DNA from: Streptomyces hiroshimensis
GTDB lineage: Bacteria > Actinomycetota > Actinomycetes > Streptomycetales > Streptomycetaceae
Assembly: GCF_014650335.1 (NCBI RefSeq)
Contig: NZ_BMUT01000002.1
Coordinates: 358,725-422,724, forward strand
Length of the DNA: 64,000 bases
Direction: 5' to 3'
Both the position numbers and the translations under genes were made by a program. A model generated the notes under the pieces. That model had not been told where the DNA came from and made no database searches. It saw only the letters and a list, made by a program, of their open reading frames with translations. Of this stretch, positions 46,692 to 53,988 are shown in pieces. Every line of letters begins with the position of its first letter. Positions within the stretch are counted from its first letter, which is position 1.

Positions 46692-47141
46692 GTGACCGCC
46701 ACTGACCGCTCCATCGAGCTCATCAAGGCCGCCGCCCAGGCGGCCGCCGACAAGCTCGCGCACGACATCATCGCGTACGACGTCAGCGACGTGCTGTCGA
46801 TCACCGACGCCTTCCTGCTGGCCTCGGCCCCCAACGACCGCCAGGTCAAGTCGATCGTCGACGAGATCGAGGAGCACCTGCTCAAGGAGCTCGGCGCCAA
46901 GCCGGTGCGCCGTGAGGGCGACCGCGACGCCCGCTGGGTGCTGCTCGACTACGTCGACATCGTCGTCCACGTGCAGCACAGCGAGGAGCGTGTCTACTAC
47001 GCCCTGGAGCGGCTGTGGAAGGACTGCCCGGAGATCGAGCTGCCCGCCGACGCCGTCGCGACCCGCGGCAAGGGCGAGGAGCACGCCCGCGAGACGGGCG
47101 CGGAGGCGGGCTTCGACGGCACGGACGGTGAGCTGAGCTGA
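46692..47141 (+). CDS. rsfS: Ribosome silencing factor RsfS
   Basis: 149 residues. RsfS binds L14 and blocks subunit joining in slow growth. Signatures: HDIIAYDVSDVLSITDAFLLASAPNDRQVKSIVDEIEEHL and WVLLDYVDIVVHVQHSEERVYYALERLW. GTG start at 46692 has only a weak GAAAG upstream. Its stop codon overlaps the start of the next gene (CTGA). Confidence 0.95.
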   Translation: MTATDRSIELIKAAAQAAADKLAHDIIAYDVSDVLSITDAFLLASAPNDRQVKSIVDEIEEHLLKELGAKPVRREGDRDARWVLLDYVDIVVHVQHSEERVYYALERLWKDCPEIELPADAVATRGKGEEHARETGAEAGFDGTDGELS

Positions 47142-47794
47142 GCAGCGGCAAGAGCGGCGGCCGGGGCCGCCGCATCGTCCTGTGGCGGCACGGCCAGACC
47201 GCCTGGAACCTGGAGCGCCGCTTCCAGGGCTCCACGGACATCGAGCTGACCGGGACCGGCGTGGCGCAGGCGCGCCGGGCCGCCCGGCTGCTGGCCGGCC
47301 TCCGGCCGGACGCGATCATCGCCTCGGACCTCAGGCGGGCCACGGCCACGGCGGCCGAGCTCGCCGTCGTCACGGGCCTGCCGGTGACCACCCACGCCGA
47401 GCTGCGCGAGACGTACGCGGGCGTGTGGCAGGGCCTCACGCACGACGAGATCATCGAGCGGCACGGCGAGGAGTACGCGGCGTGGAAGCGCGGTGAGCCG
47501 GTCCGGCGCGGCGGCGGTGAGCTGGAGACCGAGGTCGCCGACCGGGCCGCCCCGGTGGTCCTCGATCAGGCCGGGAAGCTGCCGGACGACGGCACCCTCG
47601 TCGTCGTCAGCCACGGCGGCACCATCCGCACCACCATCGGCCGGCTGCTCCAGCTGGAGTCCCGCTCCTGGGAGGCGCTCGGCGGCCTCACCAACTGCTG
47701 CTGGTCGGTGCTGGGCGAGGGCGCGCGCGGCTGGCGCCTGCTGGAGCACAACGCGGGCACGCTCCCCGAGCCGGTGCTCGGCGACGACGACTGA
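47138..47794 (+). CDS. Histidine phosphatase / phosphoglycerate mutase-like protein (probable CTG start)
   Basis: 218 residues from CTG 47138. The catalytic RHG motif is in IVLWRHGQTAWNLERRFQG near residue 18. The second His is in VVVSHGGTIRTTIG, and the acid is within ELRETYAGVWQGLT. An in-frame TGA at 47129-47131 and the absence of ATG, GTG or TTG before the RHG motif leave CTG as the only start. It overlaps the rsfS stop by 4 nt (CTGA), which indicates translational coupling. The first later start (GTG 47261) would delete the active site. Substrate unknown; this superfamily includes many phosphatases. Confidence 0.9.
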   Translation: MSSGKSGGRGRRIVLWRHGQTAWNLERRFQGSTDIELTGTGVAQARRAARLLAGLRPDAIIASDLRRATATAAELAVVTGLPVTTHAELRETYAGVWQGLTHDEIIERHGEEYAAWKRGEPVRRGGGELETEVADRAAPVVLDQAGKLPDDGTLVVVSHGGTIRTTIGRLLQLESRSWEALGGLTNCCWSVLGEGARGWRLLEHNAGTLPEPVLGDDD

Positions 47795-47834
47795 GCGCCT
47801 CCGGGGTGCCCCGGGGTGCTCCCGGGGCCCGGAT

Positions 47835-47864
47835 TTCACATCCGGGCAGGTGGCAGGCTAAAGT
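47835..47864 (+). promoter_or_regulatory. tRNA-Ala promoter, first copy
   Basis: TTCACA (47835-47840), 18 nt, TAAAGT (47859-47864), about 55 nt before the mature tRNA. Confidence 0.5.
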
Positions 47865-47918
47865 TCTTCTTGTTCGCGGGGAACGCCGGGGGAAAACGCC
47901 GGAAGACCTGAGAGCAGC

Positions 47919-47991
47919 GGGGCTATAGCTCAGTTGGTAGAGCGCCTGCATGGCATGCAGGAGGTCAGGAGTTCAATTCTCCTTAGCTCCA
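47919..47991 (+). tRNA. tRNA-Ala (anticodon GGC), copy 1
   Basis: 73 nt. The acceptor GGGGCTA/TAGCTCC contains the G3-U70 alanine identity pair. D arm GCTCAGTTGGTAGAGC, anticodon stem CCTGC/GCAGG with loop ATGGCAT (anticodon GGC), T arm GGAG-TTCAATT-CTCC. CCA is not encoded. Identical to the copy at 51858. Confidence 0.97.
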
Positions 47992-47998
47992 CAGTTCG

Positions 47999-48036
47999 AA
48001 ACGATCCCGTCTCCCTCACCGGAGGCGGGATCGTTT
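47999..48036 (+). terminator. tRNA-Ala copy 1 terminator
   Basis: AAACGATCCCGTCTCC pairs with GGAGGCGGGATCGTTT, a 16-bp stem with one T-G wobble and a CTCACC loop. Confidence 0.8.
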
Positions 48037-48116
48037 GCTTTGGGGGCACATTCCCGTGGCAGAATCCGACCGTCAGGGAGCGGAGGACGGGCCGAAGGGG
48101 AGGGAACGGCTGACCC

Positions 48117-48350
48117 ATGGGTGCTCACAGCCGGAAGTGCGACTGGTGCGGCAGCGGCACGCCGATCGTCCGTGACATGGAACCGCTCAACTCGGCCTTC
48201 CAGTACTGGTGCGTGGAGTGCGCACGGGCGCTGATCATAAAAGGCGACCCCATCGAGACCTACCGCGAGCTGGAAGGCGAGCCGATCTACGGGCGGCTGC
48301 TGGACGAGCACTGCACGCTCAAGCGCTTCTACTCCTTCGCGACGGCCTGA
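48117..48350 (+). CDS. 77-residue zinc-ribbon-like protein
   Basis: The N-terminal half carries CDWCGSG (CxxC) and WCVECARAL (CxxC) separated by 27 residues, a likely zinc ribbon. The C-terminal half is helical (ETYRELEGEPIYGRLLDEH). The ATG follows GGGAGGGA at an acceptable distance. No known family function; possibly a small nucleic-acid or protein adaptor. It stands alone and ends at the hairpin at 48361-48382. Confidence 0.75.
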   Translation: MGAHSRKCDWCGSGTPIVRDMEPLNSAFQYWCVECARALIIKGDPIETYRELEGEPIYGRLLDEHCTLKRFYSFATA

Positions 48351-48360
48351 CGGCTCTCCG

Positions 48361-48382
48361 GCCGGGGGCGGAGGCCCCCGGC
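48361..48382 (+). terminator. Terminator hairpin
   Basis: GCCGGGGGC and GCCCCCGGC, 9-bp stem with GGAG loop. Confidence 0.7.
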
Positions 48383-48573
48383 GCCGGCCTGAACGGCCGC
48401 GGACCGGAACGCACACGACCGCGCACCACAGGGTGGCGGAACCTGTGGTTTCCCGTTTTTTCCCCGGATTTCCTTCATGTCCGGCAACCTCGCCAGAGGC
48501 GCACGCGTCCTGAGGGGTGAAGCTGCCGCCGGGAACGGCCGGCGGTACGGGGGAAGCATGCGGAGGACACCGC

Positions 48574-50379
48574 GTGACCGAAATCGTCATCAGCCCGGCC
48601 GGCTCCGAAGAGGCCGTGGCCGAACTCACACCCTTTCTCGACGCCCTGCGCGTCCCGCCGGTGCTGCGGCCCGGCCGGACCGAAGCGCTCCGCGGCATCG
48701 AGATCGAACAGACCACCACCTGGGTCCGGCTGCACTCGCAGCTGCCGCCCACCCGCGTATGGGCCTACGAAGGCCACGTTCCGGGACCGACCATCGAGGT
48801 GCGCCGCGGCCGCAGGCTGCGCGTCACCTGGAGCAACCGCCTCACCGGCCCTCACCCGGTGACCGCCGTGGAGGCGGCGCAGCTGCCCGGCGCCCCGGCG
48901 CCCGACACCGTGCCCGGCCGCAGCGGCGCCGTACCGCTGGCCGACGTCGCGGCGCTGCCCGCGTGGACGGTGACGCACCTGCACGGGGCGCCCACCGGCG
49001 GCGGCAACGACGGCTGGTCGGAGAACGCCGTCGCGCCGGGCGACAGCCAGCTCTCCGAATATCCCAACGACCACCGTGCGGTGGCCTGGTGGTACCACGA
49101 CCACGCCATGGACATCACCCGCTGGAACGTTTACGCGGGCCTTGCGGGGATGTACCTCGTCCGGGACGCCGAGGAGGACGCGCTGCACCTGCCCTCGGGC
49201 GAGCGCGAGATCCCGCTGATCATCCAGGACCGCAACCTCGACCAGGACCCGGACGGCAAGCTGACCGGCCGGCTGCTCCACAAGACCGTGATCGTCGGCA
49301 AGGACGCCCAGGGCAAGAACGTCACCCGGTCCTTCAACGGCCCCTACACCCTTGTCAACGGCGTCATCTGGCCGTACCTGGACGTGACGGCGCAGTGGTA
49401 CCGCTTCCGGCTGCTCAACGGCTCCAACGCGCGGACCTACGCGCTGCGGCTGATCGACGAGGAGACCGGTGCGCCGGTGCAGGGCGCCGCCTGGCAGATC
49501 GGCACGGACGGCGGGCTGCTGCCGCGTCCGCTGCCGCTGGACGGGCCGCTGTCCGTGGCGCCCGCCGAGCGGATGGACCTGCTGATCGACTTCGGGCTGC
49601 TGCGGGGCCGCCGCGTCCGGCTGGTCAACGAGGCCCCGGGAGTGCCGTACCCGCAGGTCATGGAGTTCCGGGTGGCGGACGAGGAGGAGCGCGACCCCTT
49701 TGTGCTGCCGTCGGTGATCTCCAGCTCCTTCGAGCGGCTCACCCACGACACGGTGCCCGAGCACGAGCACCGGCTGATCGCGCTGGTCCCGCCCGGCACG
49801 GCCGGGAACGCCCACCCCGGCATGTGGGAGATGCAGAAGGCCGAGCCGGGGGACGTACAGATCCCTGGCGAGGGGGTGATCCAGGTCAAGGGCGCGGACG
49901 GCAAGCTGCGGACGTACCGCAGGGCCGCCCAGTCCTTCGACGACGCCCTCGGCTTCATGGTCACCTACGACGGCTGGGAGCAGTGGAGCTTCCTCAACCT
50001 GGGCGGCCCGACGCACCCGATGCACATCCACCTGATCGACTTTCAGGTCCTCAGTCGCGATCTCTACCCCGCGGGCCCGCAGAGCCCCTTCGACGCCGCC
50101 CTGGGCGGCACGCGCACGCCGCTGGAGTTCGGGGGGCGGGCGCCGGTGTCGGAGGGCGACGCGGGCTGGAAGGACGTGATCCAGGTGCCGGCCGGGCAGA
50201 TGGTCAACGTGATCGGCCGCTTCCGCGGGGCGCGGGGCCGGTTCATGTACCACTGCCACCTGCTGGAGCACGAGGACATGGGGATGATGCGTCCGTTCGT
50301 GGTGATGCCGGGTGAGGTACTGAAGTTCCATCACGGGGAGCACGGCGGCCATGGGGGTCACGGGGGTCACGGCCACTGA
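48574..50379 (+). CDS. Multicopper oxidase, phenoxazinone-synthase/bilirubin-oxidase-like
   Basis: 601 residues. It oxidises phenolic or aminophenolic substrates with reduction of O2 to water. All four copper motifs are present: HLHG (His135/137), WYHDHA (His175/177), HPMHIH (His481/484/486) and [10 protein letters not shown] (His560, Cys561, His562, His566). The extra HLHG-region segment [16 protein letters not shown] resembles phenoxazinone synthase. The C-terminal tail is His/Gly-rich ([16 protein letters not shown]) and may bind copper. No signal peptide is seen, so it is probably cytosolic. GTG start with GGAGG 7 nt upstream. Its 3' end overlaps the opposite-strand gene by 137 bp. Confidence 0.92.
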   Translation: MTEIVISPAGSEEAVAELTPFLDALRVPPVLRPGRTEALRGIEIEQTTTWVRLHSQLPPTRVWAYEGHVPGPTIEVRRGRRLRVTWSNRLTGPHPVTAVEAAQLPGAPAPDTVPGRSGAVPLADVAALPAWTVTHLHGAPTGGGNDGWSENAVAPGDSQLSEYPNDHRAVAWWYHDHAMDITRWNVYAGLAGMYLVRDAEEDALHLPSGEREIPLIIQDRNLDQDPDGKLTGRLLHKTVIVGKDAQGKNVTRSFNGPYTLVNGVIWPYLDVTAQWYRFRLLNGSNARTYALRLIDEETGAPVQGAAWQIGTDGGLLPRPLPLDGPLSVAPAERMDLLIDFGLLRGRRVRLVNEAPGVPYPQVMEFRVADEEERDPFVLPSVISSSFERLTHDTVPEHEHRLIALVPPGTAGNAHPGMWEMQKAEPGDVQIPGEGVIQVKGADGKLRTYRRAAQSFDDALGFMVTYDGWEQWSFLNLGGPTHPMHIHLIDFQVLSRDLYPAGPQSPFDAALGGTRTPLEFGGRAPVSEGDAGWKDVIQVPAGQMVNVIGRFRGARGRFMYHCHLLEHEDMGMMRPFVVMPGEVLKFHHGEHGGHGGHGGHGH

Positions 50380-51664
50380 GGCCGCCCCGCGCCGGGCGGT
50401 GCGCCCCGGTGCCCGCGGCCCGGGCGGCGGCCAGGGCGAGGAAGGCCGCCCCGGCCGCCGGGTAGCCGGCGGCGAGCAGCATCTGGCCGCCGTTCTGCCG
50501 GAGTTCGGGCCGCTGCGCGCCGTGGGGGACCCGCCACAGCACGTAGGAGCAGAACAGCACGGCGGCCACCGCGGTGCCCGCCCACCAGACGCGGCTGCCG
50601 CGGGCGGCCGCCTCGCGGGCGAGCAGCAGCCCGGCCGGAACGCACCACACCCAGTGGTGCGACCAGGAGATGGGGCTGACGAGCAGTGCGGTGGCCGCGC
50701 AGGACAGGGCGCCCCAGGCGGCGGCCCGCGGCCCGGACAGCTGTGTCCGGACCGCGACCGTGAGGCCGAGCACCGTGACGGCCACCGCCGTGACCGCCCA
50801 CCACGGGCCGGGGTCGCCGGTGTGCAGCAACCGGGCGAGGACGCCGCGCAGCGACTGGTTGGCGGTGCCCTCGGCGTGACCGACCCGCTCGGTGGTGAAG
50901 ACGGCGTCCGTCCAGAAACGGCGCGAGTCGTGCGGCAGGGCCAGCGCGGCGAGGGCCACCGTGCCGGCGAAGGCGGCGGTGGCGACGGCCGCCCGGCGCA
51001 GCCACGGTCCGTTGCCTGCCTTGCCTGCTGCCTTGCCTGCGTCGCCCGTACCGCCCCCGCCGTCACCGCCCGCGCCGTCCGCCCGGCGGGCCAGGCCCGT
51101 GGCCGCCAGGTGGACGACGAACAGGGCGGGGGTGAGCTTGATGCCCGTCGCGAGGCCGGTGCCCAGGCCCGCCCAGCGGTGGCCGGCGGGCCGCGTCAGG
51201 TCCCACAGCACCAGCACGACGACGAGGAGGTTGATCTGCCCGTTGCGCAGGGTCTGCCACACGGGCTCGCACCAGACGCACAGGGCGGCCGCCGTGAGCG
51301 TCACGGCGGCGCGCGGGCGCCCGTCGACGAGCCGTACGGAGAGGTGGACGAGGGCGAGCAGCAGGCCGAGGTTGGCGAGCTCGGTGAGGATGCGCAGCGC
51401 GGTCGTGCCGGGCAGGGTCAGGGCGGTGAACAGGAGGGCGGCGAAGGGCGGGTAGGTGGCGGGCAGGCCGCGGTGCGTGGCGCGCATCGCGTAGAGGTCG
51501 CCGCCGGTGCGCACGGTCCACCCCTCGGCGCGGTAGACGAGGACGTCGATGGAGGCGACGTGGGAGGCCCGCTGGGCCAGGAGGAAGAGGCAGAAGGAGA
51601 CCAGACAGCCCGCGGCGGCGGCCAGGGTGCTGCGGCGGCCGGGGCGGCCGGGCCAGGCTGGCAC
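50243..51664 (-). CDS. GT87-type polyprenol-phosphate mannosyltransferase, membrane
   Basis: 473 residues with about ten transmembrane helices. The first outer loop holds the acidic motif [11 protein letters not shown], and later [18 protein letters not shown] and [17 protein letters not shown], typical of GT87 (alpha-mannosyltransferases that use a lipid-linked donor). The C-terminus is long, basic and Pro-rich. Start GTG 51664 has GGAG 8 nt upstream; GTG 51673 is the alternative. Its 3' end is convergent with and overlaps the oxidase gene. Confidence 0.88.
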   Translation of the reverse strand: MPAWPGRPGRRSTLAAAAGCLVSFCLFLLAQRASHVASIDVLVYRAEGWTVRTGGDLYAMRATHRGLPATYPPFAALLFTALTLPGTTALRILTELANLGLLLALVHLSVRLVDGRPRAAVTLTAAALCVWCEPVWQTLRNGQINLLVVVLVLWDLTRPAGHRWAGLGTGLATGIKLTPALFVVHLAATGLARRADGAGGDGGGGTGDAGKAAGKAGNGPWLRRAAVATAAFAGTVALAALALPHDSRRFWTDAVFTTERVGHAEGTANQSLRGVLARLLHTGDPGPWWAVTAVAVTVLGLTVAVRTQLSGPRAAAWGALSCAATALLVSPISWSHHWVWCVPAGLLLAREAAARGSRVWWAGTAVAAVLFCSYVLWRVPHGAQRPELRQNGGQMLLAAGYPAAGAAFLALAAARAAGTGAHRPARGGLSGRDPRDPHGRRAPRDGTSVPHPASPRTDASSPCPRAPAGGSGT

Positions 51665-51690
51665 GAGGAGCACTCCGGTTCCACGGGTGA

Positions 51691-51761
51691 CAAATCGGGC
51701 GAATAGTGGGCGATGTTATCCCATTCGCCCAGGTTTTCGGTGCTGCCGGGCGGCCGATTTG
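51691..51761. promoter_or_regulatory. Nested inverted repeats upstream of the GT87 gene
   Basis: GGGCGAAT (51697-51704) and ATTCGCCC (51723-51730) form an inner pair. CAAATCGG (51691-51698) and CCGATTTG (51754-51761) form an overlapping outer pair. They lie between the divergent GT87 gene and tRNA-Ala copy 2. Confidence 0.45.
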
Positions 51762-51789
51762 GCAGGTGGCGGGGGTCTCCGTGTAATGT
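51759..51789 (+). promoter_or_regulatory. tRNA-Ala promoter, second copy
   Basis: TTGGCA (51759-51764), 19 nt, TAATGT (51784-51789). Confidence 0.45.
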
Positions 51790-51857
51790 TGTCGATGTCG
51801 CCAGGGGGAACCGGCAAGGGAAACGACCCGAACCGATCCCGGCGGATAACAGAACAC

Positions 51858-51930
51858 GGGGCTATAGCTCAGTTGGTAGAGCGCCTGCATGGCATGCAGG
51901 AGGTCAGGAGTTCAATTCTCCTTAGCTCCA
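51858..51930 (+). tRNA. tRNA-Ala (anticodon GGC), copy 2
   Basis: All 73 nt are identical to the copy at 47919, including G3-U70 and anticodon GGC. Flanks differ: the promoter and terminator sequences are unrelated to those of copy 1 apart from three bases (CAG) after the 3' end. Confidence 0.97.
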
Positions 51931-51935
51931 CAGGA

Positions 51936-51973
51936 GATAAGCGGGTCGTCCGGAATCGGACGGCCCGCTTATC
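51936..51973 (+). terminator. tRNA-Ala copy 2 terminator
   Basis: GATAAGCGGGTCGTCCG pairs with CGGACGGCCCGCTTATC (one T-G wobble) around GAAT. Confidence 0.8.
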
Positions 51974-52032
51974 GTTTCCCTATCCCTAATCCCTACGCGG
52001 CTCCTTCGTTCTTGCGCGCGGCCGCCGGGTCG

Positions 52033-53568
52033 CTAGCGCTCCTTGTCCAGCCGCAGGGCCAGCGCGGGGCAGCGGCGCACGGCCCGCTGCGCCCGGCCCC
52101 GCAGATGGTCCGGCACCCCGGCGTCCGCGAGCGCGGGATAGCCGTCCGGCCCGGTGCGCACCAGCTGCGGCAGCAGGTCCGCGCACAGCCCGTGTCCCTT
52201 GCACAGCGTCCAGTCCACCGCCAGCCGCTCCACGCGCCGCGGGGCGCCCGTGGCGGCGTCCGTACCGCCGGGCGGGGGCAGCGGCAGCACCCCGGCCGTC
52301 GGGCGCCCGCAGCCGCCGCCCAGGACGTGCGCCGCGAGGTCGTCCGTGAAGGCCGACAGCGCGCTCAGGACGAACCGCGCGGCACCGTCCGGATGCCCGC
52401 ACGCTCCCCGCCCCCGAACGGCCCCGGCGGCCTCCCGTACGGTCTCCAGCGCACTCCGCCCGCCGCCGGCCGCGACGTCCGCCAGTGCCCCGGCGAGCGT
52501 GGGCAGCCCGAGCCTGCACGGCCCGCACTGCCCGGCCGACTCGGCGGCCAGCCAGTGCGCGACCCGTACGGTCTCGCCCAGCGGGCAGGTGCCCGGGGGC
52601 AGCGGCAGCACGGCGCCCGCCCCCAGCGCCCCGCCGCGGGCGGCCAGGCCCTCGTACGACACCGGGGCCCCGGCAGCCGTCGCCGCGTCCAGCCAGGCGC
52701 CGTGATAGCCGCCGGTCAGCACCGCCTGCGGGGCCGGTGCGGCGCCGCACGCCCTCAGGACGGAGGCGAGCGGCACCCCGCACGGCACCTCCACGACCTG
52801 CGGCTCCGGCACCGCGCCCGAGACGGTCAGCAGCAGCGTGCCGGGTTCGCCCGCGGTGCCGACGGCCGCATGGCCCTCGGCTCCCAGGCGGGCGGCGAGG
52901 GCGAGTTGGGCGTAGGTCTCGGCGTTGGACAGCAGCGTCGGCGCCCCGCCCAGGCCCTCCTGCGAGGCCCTGCCGTGCCGGCCGGGCGGCAGCGGCAGCC
53001 CGCCGTCGGCGGCCCGCAGCAGCGCCGAGGACTCGCCCGAGACCAGCCGCTCGGGCAGGCGCACCACCCGGGCGCGCACGGACCGGCCGCGCGCGGGCCG
53101 CCCGTGCCGGTCGGTGAGGCCCCGCTCGGCCAGCGCCTCCCGCACCGAGGCCTCGGCCGCCGCCCGGGTCACCCCGACCACCACCGAGCCGGCGCCGAGC
53201 GCGGCCGCGGCCAGCAGCGCCCCGTCCAGCACCAGGTGCGGCGCCCGCGCGAGCAGCACGGTGTCCTTGCGGCAGGCCGGATCGCCCTCGCAGCCGTTGA
53301 CCACCACCGAGGGGCGCGTGCCGCGCCGCTGCGCCGTCCGCCCCACCGCCCGCAGCTTCTGCGCGAACGGGAAGCCCGCGCCGCCGCGGCCGCGCAGCGC
53401 GACCGCCTCCGCCAGCGCCGTCAGCTGCGCCTCGGTGTGCTGGGGCAGCGAGCCGTGCACCGACAGGTGCGCGCTGCGGTCCAGCCGGGCCGCCCTGTCC
53501 AGCCCGGCCAGCAGGCGCGGCGGCCCCAGGGAGAGGACCGCCGGCTGCTCCGGGAGCGCGGCGCTCAC
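52033..53568 (-). CDS. NuoF-like flavoprotein fused to a C-terminal ferredoxin
   Basis: 511 residues. The NuoF/HoxF-type domain shows the FMN/NADH motif LRGRGGAGFPFAQK, NGCEGDPACRKD, SGESSALL and QEGLGGAPTLLSNAETY. An SLBB-like middle part precedes the cluster region ESAGQCGPCRLG and GACGH. There the first of the usual four cysteines is Ala. The C-terminal ~75 residues are a small ferredoxin (VDWTLCKGHGLCADLLP...RRCPALAL). Probably an NAD(P)H:ferredoxin-type electron carrier. GTG start overlaps the stop of a 42-codon ORF (GTGA). No NuoE or NuoG partner is nearby. Confidence 0.83.
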   Translation of the reverse strand: MSAALPEQPAVLSLGPPRLLAGLDRAARLDRSAHLSVHGSLPQHTEAQLTALAEAVALRGRGGAGFPFAQKLRAVGRTAQRRGTRPSVVVNGCEGDPACRKDTVLLARAPHLVLDGALLAAAALGAGSVVVGVTRAAAEASVREALAERGLTDRHGRPARGRSVRARVVRLPERLVSGESSALLRAADGGLPLPPGRHGRASQEGLGGAPTLLSNAETYAQLALAARLGAEGHAAVGTAGEPGTLLLTVSGAVPEPQVVEVPCGVPLASVLRACGAAPAPQAVLTGGYHGAWLDAATAAGAPVSYEGLAARGGALGAGAVLPLPPGTCPLGETVRVAHWLAAESAGQCGPCRLGLPTLAGALADVAAGGGRSALETVREAAGAVRGRGACGHPDGAARFVLSALSAFTDDLAAHVLGGGCGRPTAGVLPLPPPGGTDAATGAPRRVERLAVDWTLCKGHGLCADLLPQLVRTGPDGYPALADAGVPDHLRGRAQRAVRRCPALALRLDKER

Positions 53569-53693
53569 CGGGCCCCGCCCGGTGCGCCCGGCGGCAGCCG
53601 GTCCGCCCCTATGCGCCCCCGGGCCGCCGTCGCGGTGAGCGGGGCCGGGCCGAGGGCGCCACCGGTGCGGTCGAGGAAGTCGAGGAGGTCCAT
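53565..53693 (-). CDS. 42-residue upstream ORF coupled to the NuoF-like gene
   Basis: MDLLDFLDRTGGALGP begins the peptide; the rest is Ala/Gly/Pro/Arg-rich. The ATG at 53693 lies 8 nt after a -10-like TACGGT (minus strand, 53707-53702), so the mRNA could be leaderless. Its TGA overlaps the next GTG start, which suggests translational coupling. It may be a remnant of a longer protein or simply a means of starting translation of the downstream gene. Confidence 0.5.
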   Translation of the reverse strand: MDLLDFLDRTGGALGPAPLTATAARGRIGADRLPPGAPGGAR

Positions 53694-53988
53694 GGCACGG
53701 CACCGTAGGGAGCTCACCGGCGGCGTGCGGTCCGCTTCGCACAACCTCGGTACGAGGGGCCTCACCACTGCTAACGTCGGTTCGTTCAGCGCCACTTCGG
53801 CCGTTCTGCCGGCTCCCGGGGCTTTCGTGGCGCTTCCTTGATCTCTTCTTGGGCTCTTCTTGGCGCAGCCATGTCCCATGGATGAGCCGTTCGCCGAAAG
53901 AGTGACGCGCTATGGGCGTGCCCATGCCGGCACTCGTGTGCGGGCGGCGCGCCCTCTGTTCGCGACCACTCGTTTCGCAGGGGGTTCC

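Noticed and set aside
47919..51930. An integrated mobile element with att sites at the two tRNA-Ala genes
   Set aside because: No integrase, excisionase or transfer gene lies between them. Integrations usually duplicate only the 3' part of a tRNA, whereas both genes here are complete with different promoters.
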